The position numbers were made by a program, and so were the translations under genes. From the IMG/VR virus record IMGVR_UViG_3300021197_000884, positions 1 to 23,043 of that record: DNA of 23,043 nt; one strand, written 5' to 3'. Positions within the stretch are counted from its first letter, which is position 1; every line of letters begins with the position of its first letter. Shown here one piece after another: positions 21,009 to 23,043 of this stretch. The notes beneath the pieces are model-generated. The model saw only the letters and a list, made by a program, of their open reading frames with translations, was not told the DNA's origin and searched no databases. Origin of the DNA: a virus.

Positions 21009-23043
21009 TTACGCCCCTGCGACTTCTTCGAAGTCTACACCTGTTCGGACTGCTACGAAGTTGAGTTGGATGAAGTTGATTGAACGAGCAGGCTTGATGA
21101 AGATGTCTGCAACGAATTCGTTGCGGTCGATTACTTCACCAGTATTGTTAGTCTCGTCACATACAACACGGAAGTCGAAGATACCTCTTCGTCCTTGAAC
21201 ATCTCGCAAGAATGGGGTTACCATATTTACGAAGTTAGAACGAGTAAACTCATCATTGAATTCGAAGAGTTGATACTTAGCGGCAGTTGCGATTGCTTTC
21301 TCAAGAACAATGAAGAGTCGGCGTACATTGATTCTATCGAATGCACTTGGCTTTCTCTGCATAGTCTTGTCCCCGAAGAGGACTGTACCCTCGCCTGGGA
21401 AGGCAACTACTGGGTTGAGGTTATTCTTATAGAGATTATCTCTATGAGCCTTGCGTGGGTTATAAGCAAGTTTTACGATGTTACGAATCTGTCCACGGTT
21501 GAAACCTGCTGGTGACCACCAGGCATCGTTTGTGAGTTCAGTTCTCGCACATAGTCCTGCAATATCACCGTTAAGTGGAATCCACCGATAGACATCACTG
21601 TATCTGTCGTACTGATACTTCCAACCACTATCAAAGACACCGTATGAGGATGACTTGTTGAGTGTGTTGTTGTAGTAATCTACTGCGGCTTCTTGTGCGG
21701 CAGTAGCAGTTGCTTTACCAACAACGTCTCGTCTTCGTGGTGAAAGGAATGAGATACAGTCCTTACGAGCAGTACTCAAGTCAATGAGTTGTCCACCAAG
21801 AGTGGTTTCTGCGTTACCACCAAGAATGAGACTCATATCAACAGTTTCAGCATCTGCAAACTGGTCATACCCGTTTGTGTATAGGTCGGTCTGAGAGAAC
21901 CCAGTACCGTCACTACCACCACTCATCTGGATGTACATATTTCTTTGTAGTCCATCGAAGGTTTGTCCAGAACCACCATCTTCAATCGTTCCTGCTTCGA
22001 TATTAGTAAGAAGTGTACCCCAAGAGCGTCCGTTTGCACCACCAGAAAGTCCTGAGATGTTTGATGTACGAGCATCGAGGTGGTCACCCCACCAGATGTA
22101 CTTGGACTGTTGGTTGATAACATTTACATAGTAGTTACCAGTACCGTCGAACTTCTTAGCATCCTTCGCTTTCGAAGCGTTGAATGTTTCAAGAACAGTT
22201 CCTCTTGCACCACTGAAGAGTCCTTCAGCATCGATAACTGCAATTTGTACTTCGTCATTAACTGCACCGTATCGAGCGGCATCAGTTGATGTGTCTGGAG
22301 TTGATGAGAAGTTTCCGTTGTATGCCCAATTGACAGTTGCTGTACCACCACCAGATGCAGAAGCATCAGCGGCATCAATGTTTTCCTTGAGAAGAATTGC
22401 ATCGTAGTGGCAATTCGAGCAAGTGTGCGAGGAGGTAATACCTGCAACACCATCGTCATTTGCTTGAATCATCTTGTTATACTCAACACCGTCGGTACCA
22501 CCAGAAGCACCACTAAATCCAGAAACAGTATATGTGTTTGACTTGAGAGTAATCAAGTCACCGACTTCTACTTCGCCTCTAATCTTAATGTTAAGGTCTG
22601 TGACATCAAAGGCCGTGTGGGTATTATCACTAGTAAGACCAATGAAGTTTTGTCCTGCAACTGCGGTGACACCTGCGGCGCTATTAAGACCACCACTACC
22701 GAATACCTGTGTTGCTCTATCCGAGATAGAAACCTTCAGAGAGTTACCAAGAACACCTGGCCACCTAGCGGCAAAATATACTTCGTCTGTACCCGAAATA
22801 CCTTCAGAACCTGCGTGCGGGAAAGTGATTCCTGCAAGGTGGTTTTCGTAGTAGTCTTCTTCATTCTTAATTAGAATGCCTTCTGGACCGCTAGTGTTTA
22901 AATCACCTTGACCTGTGCGTGCTTGGGCAACTGCATTGAACGCATTCGAGTTAACGATACGAACTACTTCGAGTGCTTCTGCATATCCGCGGAAGTTTGC
23001 GGCTGTCCACCAGTTTTCTGCGTTGTTGTTGTCAGGCTTACCG
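21009..23043 (-). CDS. 18: Tail sheath protein gp18, N-terminus beyond window
   Basis: 677 residues visible; the frame stays open to the right edge, and a TTG at 22556 inside the gene is not the start. T4 gp18 is 659 residues, so this protein is larger, probably through extra surface domain sequence. The sheath contracts to drive the tube through the cell envelope. The C-terminal domain matches T4 closely: CARTELTNDAWWSPAGFNRGQI, YNPRKAHRDNLYKNNLNP, FGDKTM, FDRINVRRLF, then RGIFDFRVVCDETNNT and DRNEFVADIFIKPARSINFIQLNFV. The first visible part (ENWWTAANFRGYAEALEVVR) is the N-terminal sheath pattern. An odd HTCSNCH cluster (22407-22427) lies in the middle domain. Confidence 0.97.
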   Translation of the reverse strand, partial: GKPDNNNAENWWTAANFRGYAEALEVVRIVNSNAFNAVAQARTGQGDLNTSGPEGILIKNEEDYYENHLAGITFPHAGSEGISGTDEVYFAARWPGVLGNSLKVSISDRATQVFGSGGLNSAAGVTAVAGQNFIGLTSDNTHTAFDVTDLNIKIRGEVEVGDLITLKSNTYTVSGFSGASGGTDGVEYNKMIQANDDGVAGITSSHTCSNCHYDAILLKENIDAADASASGGGTATVNWAYNGNFSSTPDTSTDAARYGAVNDEVQIAVIDAEGLFSGARGTVLETFNASKAKDAKKFDGTGNYYVNVINQQSKYIWWGDHLDARTSNISGLSGGANGRSWGTLLTNIEAGTIEDGGSGQTFDGLQRNMYIQMSGGSDGTGFSQTDLYTNGYDQFADAETVDMSLILGGNAETTLGGQLIDLSTARKDCISFLSPRRRDVVGKATATAAQEAAVDYYNNTLNKSSSYGVFDSGWKYQYDRYSDVYRWIPLNGDIAGLCARTELTNDAWWSPAGFNRGQIRNIVKLAYNPRKAHRDNLYKNNLNPVVAFPGEGTVLFGDKTMQRKPSAFDRINVRRLFIVLEKAIATAAKYQLFEFNDEFTRSNFVNMVTPFLRDVQGRRGIFDFRVVCDETNNTGEVIDRNEFVADIFIKPARSINFIQLNFVAVRTGVDFEEVAGA

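Noticed and set aside
22407-22421. CxxCH in gp18 as a cytochrome c haem site
   Set aside because: Covalent haem attachment needs export to the periplasm; a sheath protein is assembled in the cytoplasm, so only non-haem metal binding was kept as an idea.
1-23043. tRNA genes, CRISPR arrays, insertion sequences, homing endonucleases
   Set aside because: Intergenic gaps are all under 90 bases and no cloverleaf, spaced repeats, transposase or endonuclease motifs were seen.

Overview
This window is a piece of the core genome of a T4-like (Tevenvirinae-type) contractile-tailed bacteriophage. Every gene I can support lies on the minus strand, so transcription runs from the right end of the window (high coordinates) to the left. 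The gene set and order (18-19-20-X-67-21-22-23-tube-like-uvsY-cd-uvsW-X-55-47-X-46) match the T4 structural and recombination core, in the compact arrangement typical of marine T4-like phages. No exact lineage or host can be read from the sequence alone. The non-core genes (GDP-fucose synthesis, DNA methylase, glutamine synthetase) point to an environmental, probably aquatic, phage.

Right part (about 13.9-23.0 kb): late virion genes. The tail sheath gp18 is cut by the window edge. It is followed by tail tube gp19, portal gp20, a capsid-interior candidate carrying T4-type capsid-targeting motifs, a gp67-like prohead core protein, prohead protease gp21, scaffold gp22, major capsid protein gp23 and a second protein with a tail-tube-like core. 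T4-late-type -10 octamers (one exact TATAAATA and three one-mismatch versions) lie upstream of the gp67-like gene, 22, 23 and the tube-like gene. A strong hairpin with a cUUCGg loop and a T-rich tail ends the gp23 transcript.

Middle part (about 6.8-13.9 kb): recombination and regulation. A near-consensus sigma70-type promoter starts this block in front of uvsY. Then come a dCMP deaminase-like gene, the helicase uvsW, an unknown 209-residue protein, the late sigma factor gp55 (which would read the late octamers upstream), and the Mre11/Rad50-type complex gp47/gp46 with an unknown gene locked between them by start/stop overlaps.

Left part (1-6.8 kb): an accessory cassette continuous with gp46. 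It holds GDP-fucose synthase, GDP-mannose 4,6-dehydratase, a solitary DNA methyltransferase, a type II (eukaryote-like) glutamine synthetase and an unknown 264-residue protein. A second sigma70-type promoter and an unknown Cys-containing protein follow. Last is the start of a T4-type RNase H (5' nuclease), which runs off the left edge.

No intergenic gap exceeds 85 bases, and I saw no tRNA gene, CRISPR array or insertion sequence. The most striking content is the phage-borne type II glutamine synthetase inside a translationally coupled cassette with GDP-fucose genes and a methylase. Next come the double capsid-targeting motif in the gene after the portal and the two early promoters whose -35 boxes are written over the preceding stop codon.
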